Source of the DNA: an uncultured Pelagibacteraceae bacterium
Lineage (GTDB): Bacteria > Pseudomonadota > Alphaproteobacteria > Pelagibacterales > Pelagibacteraceae
NCBI GenBank assembly: GCA_902524235.1
Contig: CABZCF010000008.1
Coordinates: forward strand, 1-51,919
DNA length: 51,919 nucleotides
Direction: 5' to 3'
The first letter of the stretch is position 1. Every line of letters starts with the position of its first letter. The notes below the pieces were generated by a model. That model was not told where the DNA came from. It did not search any database and saw only the letters and a list, made by a program, of their open reading frames with translations. Below are positions 8,912 through 17,760 of the stretch, one piece after another. The translations under genes were made by a program, and so were the position numbers.

Positions 8912-9853
8912 ATGAAAATAGGATTTATTGGCTTAGGTAATGTTGGTGGAAAACTAGCAAATAACTTAATTAAGAGTAGATATAAACTAATTGTAAGAGA
9001 TTTAGATGCCAAATTGTCAAAAAAATTTAAGAAGAAAGGAGCAGTTATTGCCAGCTCTCCAAAAGAACTAGCAGAAAGTAGTGACATAGTTATTACCTGT
9101 CTTCCATCACCTAAAGCATGTTCTAAAGTTATGACTGCTAAAAATGGAGTGCTTGAAGGTTTGTCAAAAAATAAAATTTGGCTTGAAATGAGTACAACTG
9201 ATCAATCAGAAGTAAAAAGAATAGCAATTATGGTCAAGAAAAAAGGTTCTCATGCACTAGATGTACCAGTTAGTGGTGGTTGCCATAGAGCAGCAACTGG
9301 AAATATTTCAATTTTTGCGGGTGGCGACAAAAAAATTTTTAAAAAAGTTTTGCCTGTTTTAAAATGCATGGGCAGAAAAATTTTATATACTGGAGAATTA
9401 GGCACAGCATCAATTTTAAAAGTTATAACAAATTATCTAGCATCTGTTCATCTAGCTGCACTTGGTGAAGCATGGACTGTAGCGAAAAAATCGAAATTAA
9501 ACTTAAATAAAGTTTATAAAGGAATAGCCGCTTCATCCGGAAATTCCTTTGTTCATGAAACAGAAAGTCAGGTAATATTAAATGGGTCTTATAATATTAA
9601 TTTTACAATGGATTTGGTTAAAAAAGATATGAAATTATTTAATGATTTATCTAAAAAACTAAAAACACCATTAGAAATATCACCATTTGTTCTAAACATT
9701 TTTAATAAAGCTCAAAAACAATATGGATCCAGAGCTTGGTCGTCAATGGTCGTTAAAAGATTAGAGGACAAGTATAAATTAAAATTTAGAGCACCAGGTT
9801 TTCCAAAAGAGTTAAAAGATTTTGAAATTCAAAAAAAAGGTTATGAAATTTAA
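8912..9853 (+). CDS. 3-hydroxyisobutyrate dehydrogenase-family NAD(P) oxidoreductase
   Basis: A 313-aa beta-hydroxyacid dehydrogenase. The N-terminal nucleotide-binding motif MKIGFIGLGNVGGKLANNL, the substrate motif DVPVSGGCHRAATGN (near 127-141) and the catalytic-Lys segment GTASILKVITNYLASVHLAA (near 168-187) are all in place. The family oxidises small 3-hydroxy acids or reduces semialdehydes such as tartronate, succinic or glyoxylate semialdehyde. The substrate is undetermined. It starts a same-strand run with an aldehyde dehydrogenase 20 bp downstream, so the two could act in sequence (alcohol to aldehyde to acid). Confidence 0.85.
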   Translation: MKIGFIGLGNVGGKLANNLIKSRYKLIVRDLDAKLSKKFKKKGAVIASSPKELAESSDIVITCLPSPKACSKVMTAKNGVLEGLSKNKIWLEMSTTDQSEVKRIAIMVKKKGSHALDVPVSGGCHRAATGNISIFAGGDKKIFKKVLPVLKCMGRKILYTGELGTASILKVITNYLASVHLAALGEAWTVAKKSKLNLNKVYKGIAASSGNSFVHETESQVILNGSYNINFTMDLVKKDMKLFNDLSKKLKTPLEISPFVLNIFNKAQKQYGSRAWSSMVVKRLEDKYKLKFRAPGFPKELKDFEIQKKGYEI

Positions 9854-9873
9854 CAATTATGCTACAATAATTT

Positions 9874-11307
9874 ATGTTAGATAAAAAAAAGTTTTATATA
9901 AATGGTGAATGGGTAGATCCAAAAAATCCAAATAATTTTGAAGTTATCAATCCCTCTACTGAAGAGGTGTGTGCTGTTATTAACTTAGGAAGTTCAGATG
10001 ATACAAATTCTGCTGTTAAGGCTGCAAGAAATGCCTTTGAAACATGGAAAGAAACTTCTAAAGAAGAAAGGTTACTATTATTAGAAAAACTTCTAAAGAT
10101 ATACAAAGCAAGATGGGATGATATGACGGATGCAATTACAACTGAATTAGGTTGTCCTAAAGATTGGTGCTCTGCAAATCAAACTTCATCAGGTGCAGGT
10201 CACATAGACGATTTTATTAAAAGATTAAAAGATTTTAACTTTGAACCTGGATTTGATAATGGTTCTGTTAATCATATTGTTTATGAACCGATTGGAGTAT
10301 GTGGTTTAATAACTCCTTGGAACTGGCCTATAAATCAAATTGCACTAAAGGTGATACCCGCATTTGCAACAGGATGCACTATGATATTAAAGCCTTCAGA
10401 AATTGCTCCACTTTCAGGAATGTTATTTGCAGAAATGATACATGAGGCAGGTTTTCCTGCTGGTGTTTTTAATTTAGTCAATGGAGATGGTCCAGGCGTT
10501 GGAACAGACTTATCAGGGCACCCTGATGTTGATATGGTTTCATTTACAGGTTCTACCAGAGCAGGAAAATTAATAACTAAAAATGCAGCTGATACTATTA
10601 AAAGAGTTTGTTTAGAATTGGGTGGCAAAGGTGGAAATATTGTTTTCGCAGACTCCTATCCAGATGCGGTTAGGGATGGAATTAGAAATGTAATGAGTAA
10701 TTCGGGACAATCTTGTGATGCACCAACAAGAATGTTAGTTGAAAAATCCATTTACAAGAAAGCAGTTGAGGAAGCTGCAGATGAAGCAAATAAAATTAAA
10801 GTAGATTTAGCATCAAAAGCTGGCGAACATATTGGTCCTGTAATATCTAAAACCCAGTTTGATAAAATTCAAAGTCTTATTAAAAGTGGAATAGATGAGG
10901 GTGCAACTTTAGTTGCAGGAGGACCAGACAAACCTGAAAACTTTAAAAAAGGTTACTTTATAAAACCAACTGTATTTACTGACGTAAATAATGACATGAG
11001 AATAGCAAAAGAGGAAATATTTGGTCCAGTTTTGTCTATAATACCTTTCGAAAATGAAGAGGAAGCTATCAAAATAACGAATGATACTGAATATGGGCTT
11101 GGAAATTATCTACAAACAGAAGACAAGGAAAAAGCTAAAAGAGTCTCAAAGAAATTAAGATCAGGAATTGTCTATGTAAATCATAAACCCGCAGACTCAG
11201 GGACACCTTTTGGGGGATATAGACAATCTGGAAACGGACGTGAGGGTGGAACATGGGGCCTTCATGAATATTTAGAAGTTAAAACAATCACCGAGTGGAA
11301 AAATTGA
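9874..11307 (+). CDS. Aldehyde dehydrogenase family protein
   Basis: A 477-aa NAD(P)-dependent aldehyde dehydrogenase. Visible family signatures are the cofactor region ITPWNWPINQIALKVIPAFA, the FTGSTRAGK loop, the LELGGKGGNIVF motif with the general-base Glu, and SNSGQSCDAPTRM with the catalytic Cys. The C-terminal GTPFGGYRQSGNGREGG is also typical. The substrate cannot be called: betaine aldehyde would fit the choline dehydrogenase elsewhere in the window, but the neighbours here (hydroxy-acid dehydrogenase, VOC protein) do not point there. The VOC gene begins 2 bp after its stop. Confidence 0.93.
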   Translation: MLDKKKFYINGEWVDPKNPNNFEVINPSTEEVCAVINLGSSDDTNSAVKAARNAFETWKETSKEERLLLLEKLLKIYKARWDDMTDAITTELGCPKDWCSANQTSSGAGHIDDFIKRLKDFNFEPGFDNGSVNHIVYEPIGVCGLITPWNWPINQIALKVIPAFATGCTMILKPSEIAPLSGMLFAEMIHEAGFPAGVFNLVNGDGPGVGTDLSGHPDVDMVSFTGSTRAGKLITKNAADTIKRVCLELGGKGGNIVFADSYPDAVRDGIRNVMSNSGQSCDAPTRMLVEKSIYKKAVEEAADEANKIKVDLASKAGEHIGPVISKTQFDKIQSLIKSGIDEGATLVAGGPDKPENFKKGYFIKPTVFTDVNNDMRIAKEEIFGPVLSIIPFENEEEAIKITNDTEYGLGNYLQTEDKEKAKRVSKKLRSGIVYVNHKPADSGTPFGGYRQSGNGREGGTWGLHEYLEVKTITEWKN

Positions 11308-11308
11308 A

Positions 11309-11692
11309 ATGATTGGTTATGTAATGGTTGGAACTAACAATCTTGATAAGGCAATTATTTTTTATGATGAAGTTCTAAAAATTATAAATTTAACTAGAAA
11401 AGATACTGATGATGTTTGTGCAGGCTACACACAAAATAATGGTGATGGTAGTATTGAATTTTATGTAACTAAACCTGCAAATAAAAAAACTGCAACATTT
11501 GGAAATGGAACACAAGTTTCTTTTTTTGTTTCATCTAGAGAAATAGTAGATAAATTTCACGAGATTGCTTTAAAAGCCGGTGGTTCTAGTGAAGGAAGTG
11601 GTGGTGAAAGACCTGAGGGTTCTGGTGTTTACTATTCATATATTCGCGATTTAGATGGAAACAAAATCTGTGCATTTACAAATAACAAATAG
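11309..11692 (+). CDS. VOC/glyoxalase superfamily protein
   Basis: A 127-aa single vicinal-oxygen-chelate protein. It has the first beta-alpha-beta module IGYVMVGTNNLDKAIIFYDE and the C-terminal YSYIRDLDGNKICAFT, where the metal-binding Glu is usually found; here that position is not an obvious Glu. Members include glyoxalase I, dioxygenases and resistance proteins, so the reaction is open. It sits tightly between the aldehyde dehydrogenase (2-bp gap) and the homocysteine methyltransferase-like gene (5-bp gap), so it is almost certainly co-transcribed with both. Confidence 0.85.
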   Translation: MIGYVMVGTNNLDKAIIFYDEVLKIINLTRKDTDDVCAGYTQNNGDGSIEFYVTKPANKKTATFGNGTQVSFFVSSREIVDKFHEIALKAGGSSEGSGGERPEGSGVYYSYIRDLDGNKICAFTNNK

Positions 11693-11697
11693 TTTAA

Positions 11698-12609
11698 ATG
11701 ACATATTCAATTATAGATGAAAAATTAAATCGAGGTAAGACGATAATTTTAGACGGAGGTATTGGGGGAGAACTTCAAAAACTCGGTGCAAAAATGGATA
11801 AAGGTTTATGGTGTGGGAGGTGTTCTATAGATAGCCCAAATGAATTATTAAAAGTTCACAAAAATTATATCAATGCAGGTGCTGATGTAATTACTACAAA
11901 TACATATGCCTCTACACCTATATCTATGAAAAAATATGGTTATGAAAACCTAATTGAGGAATGCAATTTAAAAAGTGTTAAAATTGCAAAAGATGCAGCT
12001 AGTGGGAAGAATGTTGCTGTTGCAGGATCAGTATCTACTTACGGTTATTTTTTAAAAGATGGACTAGAAAATATGTTACCCAGTTTTAATGAGCATTTAA
12101 AAATTATATCTAATTCAGGCGTTGATTTAATAATATTAGAGGCAATGTCATCTCAATCAGAAATCGTCGAAGCTCTTTTAAAATGTTCTAAGAATATTAA
12201 TTTACCTATTTGGCTCTCTATATCGTGCGTGTTCGACAAAAATAAGGAAATTTATCTTGGATATGATGATGACGTAAAAAAAGATAAACCACAGATTTAT
12301 GAAAATTTTAAAGAGTCATTGTATAAATTTAAACAAATTCACACAGGGCCAATCTTAGTAGCACATTCAAATATGAGTGTTACAGATGAAGCTATAAAAA
12401 TATTACAAGATAATTATAATCAGATAATTGGCGCATATCCAAACCGAGGTTATTTTGAAAAACCTAAGTGGAAATTTATAGATAACATTCAACCAAAAGA
12501 TTATTTAGATAAAGCGAAAAGTTGGAAAAATAACGGGGCTCAGATAATTGGTGGATGTTGTGGTATTGGAGTTGAAGAAATAAAAGCAATATCAATTCTA
12601 AAAAATTAA
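11698..12609 (+). CDS. Homocysteine S-methyltransferase-family protein (variant zinc site)
   Basis: A 303-aa TIM-barrel protein of the Hcy-methyltransferase family (PF02574). It starts with ILDGGIGGELQKLG (17-30) and ends with the GGCCGIG motif (C287, C288) that supplies two zinc ligands. The third ligand normally sits in a NC motif on an earlier strand. Here the corresponding segment reads ILVAHSNMSVTDEA, with Met226 where Cys is expected, so the zinc site may be incomplete. Classical members move a methyl from betaine, DMSP or S-methylmethionine to homocysteine. With this change the reaction is uncertain. MsrA follows by 14 bp. Confidence 0.8.
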   Translation: MTYSIIDEKLNRGKTIILDGGIGGELQKLGAKMDKGLWCGRCSIDSPNELLKVHKNYINAGADVITTNTYASTPISMKKYGYENLIEECNLKSVKIAKDAASGKNVAVAGSVSTYGYFLKDGLENMLPSFNEHLKIISNSGVDLIILEAMSSQSEIVEALLKCSKNINLPIWLSISCVFDKNKEIYLGYDDDVKKDKPQIYENFKESLYKFKQIHTGPILVAHSNMSVTDEAIKILQDNYNQIIGAYPNRGYFEKPKWKFIDNIQPKDYLDKAKSWKNNGAQIIGGCCGIGVEEIKAISILKN

Positions 12610-12623
12610 TATATTATAAACTT

Positions 12624-13079
12624 ATGAAAACATTTATTGGTGGAATAGGTTGTTTTTGGGACGAAAAAAAATACGAGGGTACTGATGGAATAGTGTCTAC
12701 TGAATGTGGATATTGTGGCGGAGATGAACCAAATGTAACATATAAAGCTGTATGTGGTGGTGATACTGGTCATATAGAAGTAGTAAAAGTTCAGTATGAT
12801 GAAAAAATAAAATCGTATGAGGATATGGTTAGATTATTTTTTGAACTTCACGACTCCACACAAGTTAATCGCCAGGGCACATATGTTGGGATTCAATATA
12901 GATCAGAAATTTTTTATGCAAATGATGAGGAAAAAAAGATTGCTGAAAAAGTATTAGACGAAATGAATAAAAAACTAGATGGAAAAGTTTCAACAAAAGT
13001 TTCAAAAGAAAAAAATTATTGTAAGGCTGAAGGCTACCATCAAAAGTATGAAAAAAATAAGTCTTTAAAGTTTGGCTAA
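12624..13079 (+). CDS. msrA: Peptide-methionine (S)-S-oxide reductase
   Basis: A 151-aa MsrA. The catalytic motif is IGCFWDEKK with Cys10 (most MsrA have GGCFW). The conserved GYCGG, the FFELHDSTQVNRQGTYVGIQ stretch (residues 73-92) and AEGYHQKYEKN near the C-terminus are present. It repairs oxidised methionine in the cytosol. No C-terminal resolving cysteine is seen beyond the YCKAEGYHQ segment, so recycling may use Cys137 or an external thiol; that is inference. The last bases overlap the TTG start of the downstream serine hydrolase. Confidence 0.93.
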   Translation: MKTFIGGIGCFWDEKKYEGTDGIVSTECGYCGGDEPNVTYKAVCGGDTGHIEVVKVQYDEKIKSYEDMVRLFFELHDSTQVNRQGTYVGIQYRSEIFYANDEEKKIAEKVLDEMNKKLDGKVSTKVSKEKNYCKAEGYHQKYEKNKSLKFG

Positions 13080-14229
13080 AATAATATCATATAAAAATCC
13101 TGAGCTAGCTACTATCAAAGATAATAAAGCTTTGTGGAATCTTCCTAAAACAAGAAGATTTGGCTATAGGAACCTTCACAAAATAAATAGATATGGGCTT
13201 TTTTTGAGGTCAGACTTGGTTTTAAAACTTAAAAAAAATTACAAAAAACAAATCGGAGTAAAACCCCTTGTTAAAAGATTAACAAAGAGCAAATCTTTCT
13301 GTTCTTTGATTGTCGGAAATGGTCAAAGTATCTTGTTTGAAAAATATGCAAAAGATTTTTCTTATAGCCAACCTCAAACGATAATGTCGATTACTAAAAT
13401 GTTTGCAAATTTATTTGTAGGCGAGCTTTTAAAGAATAAGAAAATTAATTTAAACAAAAATATTTCATACTATCTTCCTAAAATAGGTAGTGGATATGCA
13501 AAAGCAAAAGTTCAAGATATTTTAAACATGAATGTTGTAAATGCATATACAGAAGACTACACCAAAGCTTATTCATCTTCATTTATGCATGAGCCTGTTG
13601 GTGGTTGGAGACTAGCGAAATCAGGACAGATTAAACTCAGCCAAGAACAATATTTAAATACTATAAAAAATATTAAAAATAGAGGCTTAAAAAATAATTC
13701 TGAATACGCACTTTATAAATCTGCAAATACAGATGTTATTGGATTAATAATTGAAAAAATTAGTGGAATACCTTTAAGAGATTGGGTCTTATCAACAGTA
13801 GAGGCAGCGGGATTTGAAGATGGTCTTTATATTGCCTCAGATAGATATGGAATGCCATGGTTATCAGGTGGAGGATGCTTAATTACAAGAGATTTTTTAA
13901 GAATGGGACTTTTATTTGCAAGAAAAGGTAAAGGGGTTGGAAAAAGACAAATTGGATCTGCAAAGTTTTTAAATCAAACAATTAAAAATATTTGTCCAAA
14001 ATATATGAAGCTATCAAAAAATAAATATTTATATTATTCTAATTCAACTATGACTTCAGGAAATGTCATTGGTCATTCTGGTTATGGTGGTCAGTATTTA
14101 GCAATTAATCTTAAAACAGGGAATGTAGCTGCTTTTTTTTCAGTCCTTGAAACTAAATCAGCTACTAAAGAAAGTTACAAAAAAGACATGATAAATATGT
14201 TGATAGATATAGTTAATGATAAATATTAA
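13072..14229 (+). CDS. Class C beta-lactamase-like serine hydrolase
   Basis: A protein of about 385 aa from the beta-lactamase/penicillin-binding-protein-like family (PF00144). The SxxK nucleophile motif is SITK in QTIMSITKMFANLFVGEL (near residue 107), and the third box appears as HSGYGGQYLAIN near the C-terminus. No signal peptide or membrane anchor is obvious, so it may be a cytosolic esterase or amidase. The start I use is a TTG at 13072 that overlaps the msrA stop; no in-frame ATG occurs before the catalytic motif. The 3' end overlaps the convergent EamA gene by 4 bp. Confidence 0.8.
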   Translation: MAKIISYKNPELATIKDNKALWNLPKTRRFGYRNLHKINRYGLFLRSDLVLKLKKNYKKQIGVKPLVKRLTKSKSFCSLIVGNGQSILFEKYAKDFSYSQPQTIMSITKMFANLFVGELLKNKKINLNKNISYYLPKIGSGYAKAKVQDILNMNVVNAYTEDYTKAYSSSFMHEPVGGWRLAKSGQIKLSQEQYLNTIKNIKNRGLKNNSEYALYKSANTDVIGLIIEKISGIPLRDWVLSTVEAAGFEDGLYIASDRYGMPWLSGGGCLITRDFLRMGLLFARKGKGVGKRQIGSAKFLNQTIKNICPKYMKLSKNKYLYYSNSTMTSGNVIGHSGYGGQYLAINLKTGNVAAFFSVLETKSATKESYKKDMINMLIDIVNDKY

Positions 14230-15125
14230 GTAGCTTTATCGTCTTTTGGAGACAAGACAACTGCTAAAATACCGCCTAAAATAATCATTGAGCTTCCAAC
14301 GACCTCTCTCCATCCGAACGGTTCATCAGTCAAAAGACTAGAACTCACTACTCCAACAACAATTTCGGTTAAAAATAATATTGAACATAAGCCTGCACCC
14401 AGCTTACTTGGAGCCCATAAGATCACTATTCCAGTTGGAATAAAATAAAAAATAGAAAGACAAATTAGAAAAAAAGACATTGATATAAACGCATCCAAAT
14501 TAGGCATTGGACCTAAATATTCAGATAAAATAAATCCTGCAGCTATATTAAATAAAGCGCCATAAAAAAAGAATGAAAAAATAATCGGAAACACACCATC
14601 TGTTTTAACTATTTCAAGCCTTATCATTCCACCGGCAAACATAGCACCTCCTATTAATGCAATCCAATCTCCAGCATTTTCTGGTAAGGGCAGAATAGTA
14701 TTTTTACTAAATACAATCCATAAGCCCGCTAGAGCTAAGGTTAACGTTACAGCTCTTTGCCACCCTGGCTTTTTCTTTAAAAACATTATTTCGAAAATTG
14801 TTGTCCATATAGGTGTCATATAGAATAATATTAGTGCTCTTATTACATCTGTTAAAAGAAAACTAAGCGCGTAACAAATAAAGCCTCCACCAACTAGAAA
14901 TCCTGTAACTGGGAGCTCAAAACCTGTATCTTTTTTTTTAAAAACTCGCCATATTGCAATGGGCAGCAATAAAAGAACACCTATTATCATTTGAGCTATT
15001 GTTCCCCATCCACCAGTTAAACCTCCGGCTTCTAAATATCTCTGAGGCAACCAGTAAATTCCCCAAGCTCCCGCTGATACAGCTAAAGCTAATGCAATTT
15101 TAAAATGATGTTTGTGTCTTTTCAT
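14226..15125 (-). CDS. EamA/DMT-family transporter
   Basis: A 299-aa inner-membrane protein with about ten hydrophobic helices in two homologous halves, as in EamA (DMT superfamily) metabolite exporters. The second half ends in the typical SLLTDEPFGWREVVGSSMIILGG. The substrate is unknown. Its ATG overlaps the amidase stop (ATGA), so it is translationally coupled to the amidase and the Fe-alcohol dehydrogenase upstream. It may export or import a substrate or product of those enzymes, which is inference. It is one of three EamA proteins in the window. Confidence 0.88.
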   Translation of the reverse strand: MKRHKHHFKIALALAVSAGAWGIYWLPQRYLEAGGLTGGWGTIAQMIIGVLLLLPIAIWRVFKKKDTGFELPVTGFLVGGGFICYALSFLLTDVIRALILFYMTPIWTTIFEIMFLKKKPGWQRAVTLTLALAGLWIVFSKNTILPLPENAGDWIALIGGAMFAGGMIRLEIVKTDGVFPIIFSFFFYGALFNIAAGFILSEYLGPMPNLDAFISMSFFLICLSIFYFIPTGIVILWAPSKLGAGLCSILFLTEIVVGVVSSSLLTDEPFGWREVVGSSMIILGGILAVVLSPKDDKAT

Positions 15126-16522
15126 AATTTAAATTTGGCTTTTATATTAGAGTATTTATAAATTTTCTCATAAGTTTTTGCAAAGGACAAAAGTTTAATA
15201 TCATCCCCCTTCTTAGCGATAATTTGTAAACCCATTGGGATACCAGTTTCATTAAATCCAATTGGAACTGTCAAAGTCGGTAAATCGAACAAACTTGAAA
15301 TGATAAATACCTCCAACCATCTATGGTAAGTATCAAGTTCTTGTTCATTTATTTTTTTTGGATATTGAATATTTTTATTAAACGGAAAAACTTGTGATGA
15401 AGGAAGAATTATAAAGTCAAATTTTTTGAATATTTCCTCTATCTGAATAAGAGAATTGTTTTTTTTATCAAATGCAATTTTGATATCATCATCATTAATT
15501 TTAGATCCTTTGTTATATTCCCAAATTGCTTGTTCAGACATATCATTGATATTTTGGATTTGCATATTTTTTGTATCATTAAAAATTCCTTTAGCTCGAA
15601 AACATGTCCAGCTATCCCAAATATCAGATGTTTTTAATTTTGAGTTGATAGACTCAACCTTCAAATGATCTTTAAGTTTATTAAGTTTATTATTACACAT
15701 TTCAATTATACCTTTTTCAAAATTGTAGTTTTCAATTACATCCTCTAACAAAACTATTTTAATTTTTGAGAATTCTTTATCTGTTAAATTGCTAAATTCA
15801 AATTGGCTATCTAAGTCAAATGAAAGTGGATCGTTATTGTTTGACCCTACAATTGAGTCTAATAGTAATGACATATCTTCTGGTGTTTTTGCAAAACATC
15901 CTGGAGTAGTTAAAACTGGAATTTTTGGATCCTGAAAAGTTCTGTCAGAGGCTATTAGTCCTGTCGTCGGTCTAAATCCATATATGTTGGCAAAAGCTGC
16001 AGGTGCTCTACAAGACCCCATTTGATCTGTTCCATCGGCAAAAGGTAACATTCCTGATGCAACAGCAGTACTTGCTCCGCCACTAGAACCGGCTGCACAT
16101 TTCGTAACATCGTAAATATTTGAAGTAGGACCGAATAATCTGTTAATTGTTTGACCACCTACTCCAAGTTCTGCTGTATTGGTTTTTCCAATTATTGTTA
16201 TACCTGCTTCAAGTAACTTATCTACAAATAAAGAATTTTTACTTGGACTGTAATTTTTGGTACCTGGATATCCATAAGTCGTATAAAAACCAACAACATC
16301 AGATAAATCTTTAATTGCAATAGGGAGCCCACAAAATTTTGTATTACTTTTTTTTTCTGCCTCTTCAATAATTTCTTTTTTATTTTTAATTGAAACTATT
16401 GAATTTATTTTAGGATTTAACTTTTCTATAATATTTAAATAATATTCAATCACCTCTTTAATGGATAAATCTTTAAATTTTATATGATTTATGATCTCTG
16501 AAACTGTTTTTGTCTCAAGCAT
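15122..16522 (-). CDS. Amidase signature family hydrolase
   Basis: A 466-aa amidase-signature enzyme. The Ser-cisSer-Lys triad can be placed: Lys71 in LPIAIKDLS, cis-Ser146 in AAGSSGGAST and nucleophile Ser170 in GTDQMGSCRAPAAFA. Spacings of 75 and 24 residues match well-studied family members. The usual DxGGS reads DQMGS. The C-terminal LPTLTVPIGFNETGIPMGLQ is also typical. It hydrolyses an amide, but the substrate is not predictable. It is not GatA by context, since no gatB or gatC is nearby. It lies 6 bp after the Fe-ADH and overlaps the EamA gene. Confidence 0.9.
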   Translation of the reverse strand: MLETKTVSEIINHIKFKDLSIKEVIEYYLNIIEKLNPKINSIVSIKNKKEIIEEAEKKSNTKFCGLPIAIKDLSDVVGFYTTYGYPGTKNYSPSKNSLFVDKLLEAGITIIGKTNTAELGVGGQTINRLFGPTSNIYDVTKCAAGSSGGASTAVASGMLPFADGTDQMGSCRAPAAFANIYGFRPTTGLIASDRTFQDPKIPVLTTPGCFAKTPEDMSLLLDSIVGSNNNDPLSFDLDSQFEFSNLTDKEFSKIKIVLLEDVIENYNFEKGIIEMCNNKLNKLKDHLKVESINSKLKTSDIWDSWTCFRAKGIFNDTKNMQIQNINDMSEQAIWEYNKGSKINDDDIKIAFDKKNNSLIQIEEIFKKFDFIILPSSQVFPFNKNIQYPKKINEQELDTYHRWLEVFIISSLFDLPTLTVPIGFNETGIPMGLQIIAKKGDDIKLLSFAKTYEKIYKYSNIKAKFKL

Positions 16523-16528
16523 TTAATG

Positions 16529-17722
16529 CTATCTAGCTTTTTTAATACTCTTTAAAGTTAATTCTTTAACCTCATCAAGTGTGGCTTTCTTAGGATTTTG
16601 ACCATAAGCTTGATCTAACATAGATTTTTTTGCTATCCTCTCATAACAATCTTCGGGTACACCAATTTCATTTAATCCATGTGGTATTTTTAATCTATCT
16701 AACATTTGATTTAAATTATTTTTGAAACCATCAACCGAATGATCTGTGAATTGCATTGCTTCTGACATTCGTTTAACTTTTTCTTCCAAGTCAGGTAAAT
16801 TATATTCCATTACTGCTGGAAGGATAATTGCATTTGTTAAACCGTGATGTGTATTATACTCAGCTCCAACCATATGTGATATTGCATGTACAAGTCCAAG
16901 ACCTTTTAAAAATGCAACTCCTCCTAAATAAGATCCAACAATCATGCCTCCTCTTGCTACTAGGTTGTCTGGTTCCTCTACTGCAAGATATAAAGACTTA
17001 GAAATTAAATTTAAACTTTCTAAAGCAGAGCCATCACATAATGGATGAAATAATGGAACACTGTACCCTTCAATAGCATGTATCATCGCATCAATACCTG
17101 TCCACGCAGTTAAATTTGCTGGTAATTTTAAAGTTAGTTCTGGATCAACTAGAGCAAGACAAGGTCTGGCTTCGGGGTGCCACAAACAAAATTTCATTCC
17201 TTTTTTTGTATCAGTGACCATTGCAGTAATCTCTGTTTCTGCTCCAGTTCCAGCAGTTGTTGGTATTGTAATAAGTTTTGGAAAAGGATTTGTGCCTTTG
17301 AGATCTCTTGGTACTTTGTCTAAAAACTCAAAGTCCCATAGTGGAATTCCGCTGTTGACTGTTAAGGAAATTGCTTTACCACCATCCATGGCACTGCCTC
17401 CACCTATTGCTATAATTGCGTCGTGATTACCTTCTTTAAAAACTTTGCAGCCACCATCAATTTCATCATCTCTAGGATTAGGCGATATATTTGAATAAAT
17501 CTTTGATTTTATTTTTGCATCAGAAAGTAGATTTTGTAGGTCATTTATAAAAGGTAATTTTGTACTTCCACTGTCTATTACAATTAATGGATTAGTAATT
17601 TTAAAATTTTTACAAAACTTTCCAATTTCTTTAAATCTTCCAGGCCCATAGGCTGTGAATGTGGGAAATGTCCAATCTTGATTACTCAACAAATCTTGTT
17701 CGTTTAATTTAAAATTTTGCAT
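16529..17722 (-). CDS. Iron-containing alcohol dehydrogenase
   Basis: A 397-aa group III (Fe-dependent) alcohol dehydrogenase. The NAD-binding GGGSAMDGGKAISL (near 102-115), TIPTTAGTGAETE, the metal-binding TGIDAMIHAIEGY and the HAISHMVGAEYNTHHGLTNA stretch with further His ligands are all present. The family acts on primary alcohols or lactaldehyde-type substrates, and related enzymes have been proposed for methanol or short-alcohol oxidation in SAR11. Here it is first in a three-gene minus-strand operon with the amidase and EamA transporter. The gene starts only 38 bp from the divergent EamA gene at 17761. Confidence 0.93.
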   Translation of the reverse strand: MQNFKLNEQDLLSNQDWTFPTFTAYGPGRFKEIGKFCKNFKITNPLIVIDSGSTKLPFINDLQNLLSDAKIKSKIYSNISPNPRDDEIDGGCKVFKEGNHDAIIAIGGGSAMDGGKAISLTVNSGIPLWDFEFLDKVPRDLKGTNPFPKLITIPTTAGTGAETEITAMVTDTKKGMKFCLWHPEARPCLALVDPELTLKLPANLTAWTGIDAMIHAIEGYSVPLFHPLCDGSALESLNLISKSLYLAVEEPDNLVARGGMIVGSYLGGVAFLKGLGLVHAISHMVGAEYNTHHGLTNAIILPAVMEYNLPDLEEKVKRMSEAMQFTDHSVDGFKNNLNQMLDRLKIPHGLNEIGVPEDCYERIAKKSMLDQAYGQNPKKATLDEVKELTLKSIKKAR

Positions 17723-17760
17723 ATTTAATTAAAAATCTATACTAAAATAACATATTATAC

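Noticed and set aside
11690..11700. SAM-responsive riboswitch before the homocysteine methyltransferase-like gene
   Set aside because: SAR11 relatives carry SAM-V riboswitches before some methyl-metabolism genes, but here only 5 bp separate the gene from the upstream VOC gene, so no leader RNA can fit.
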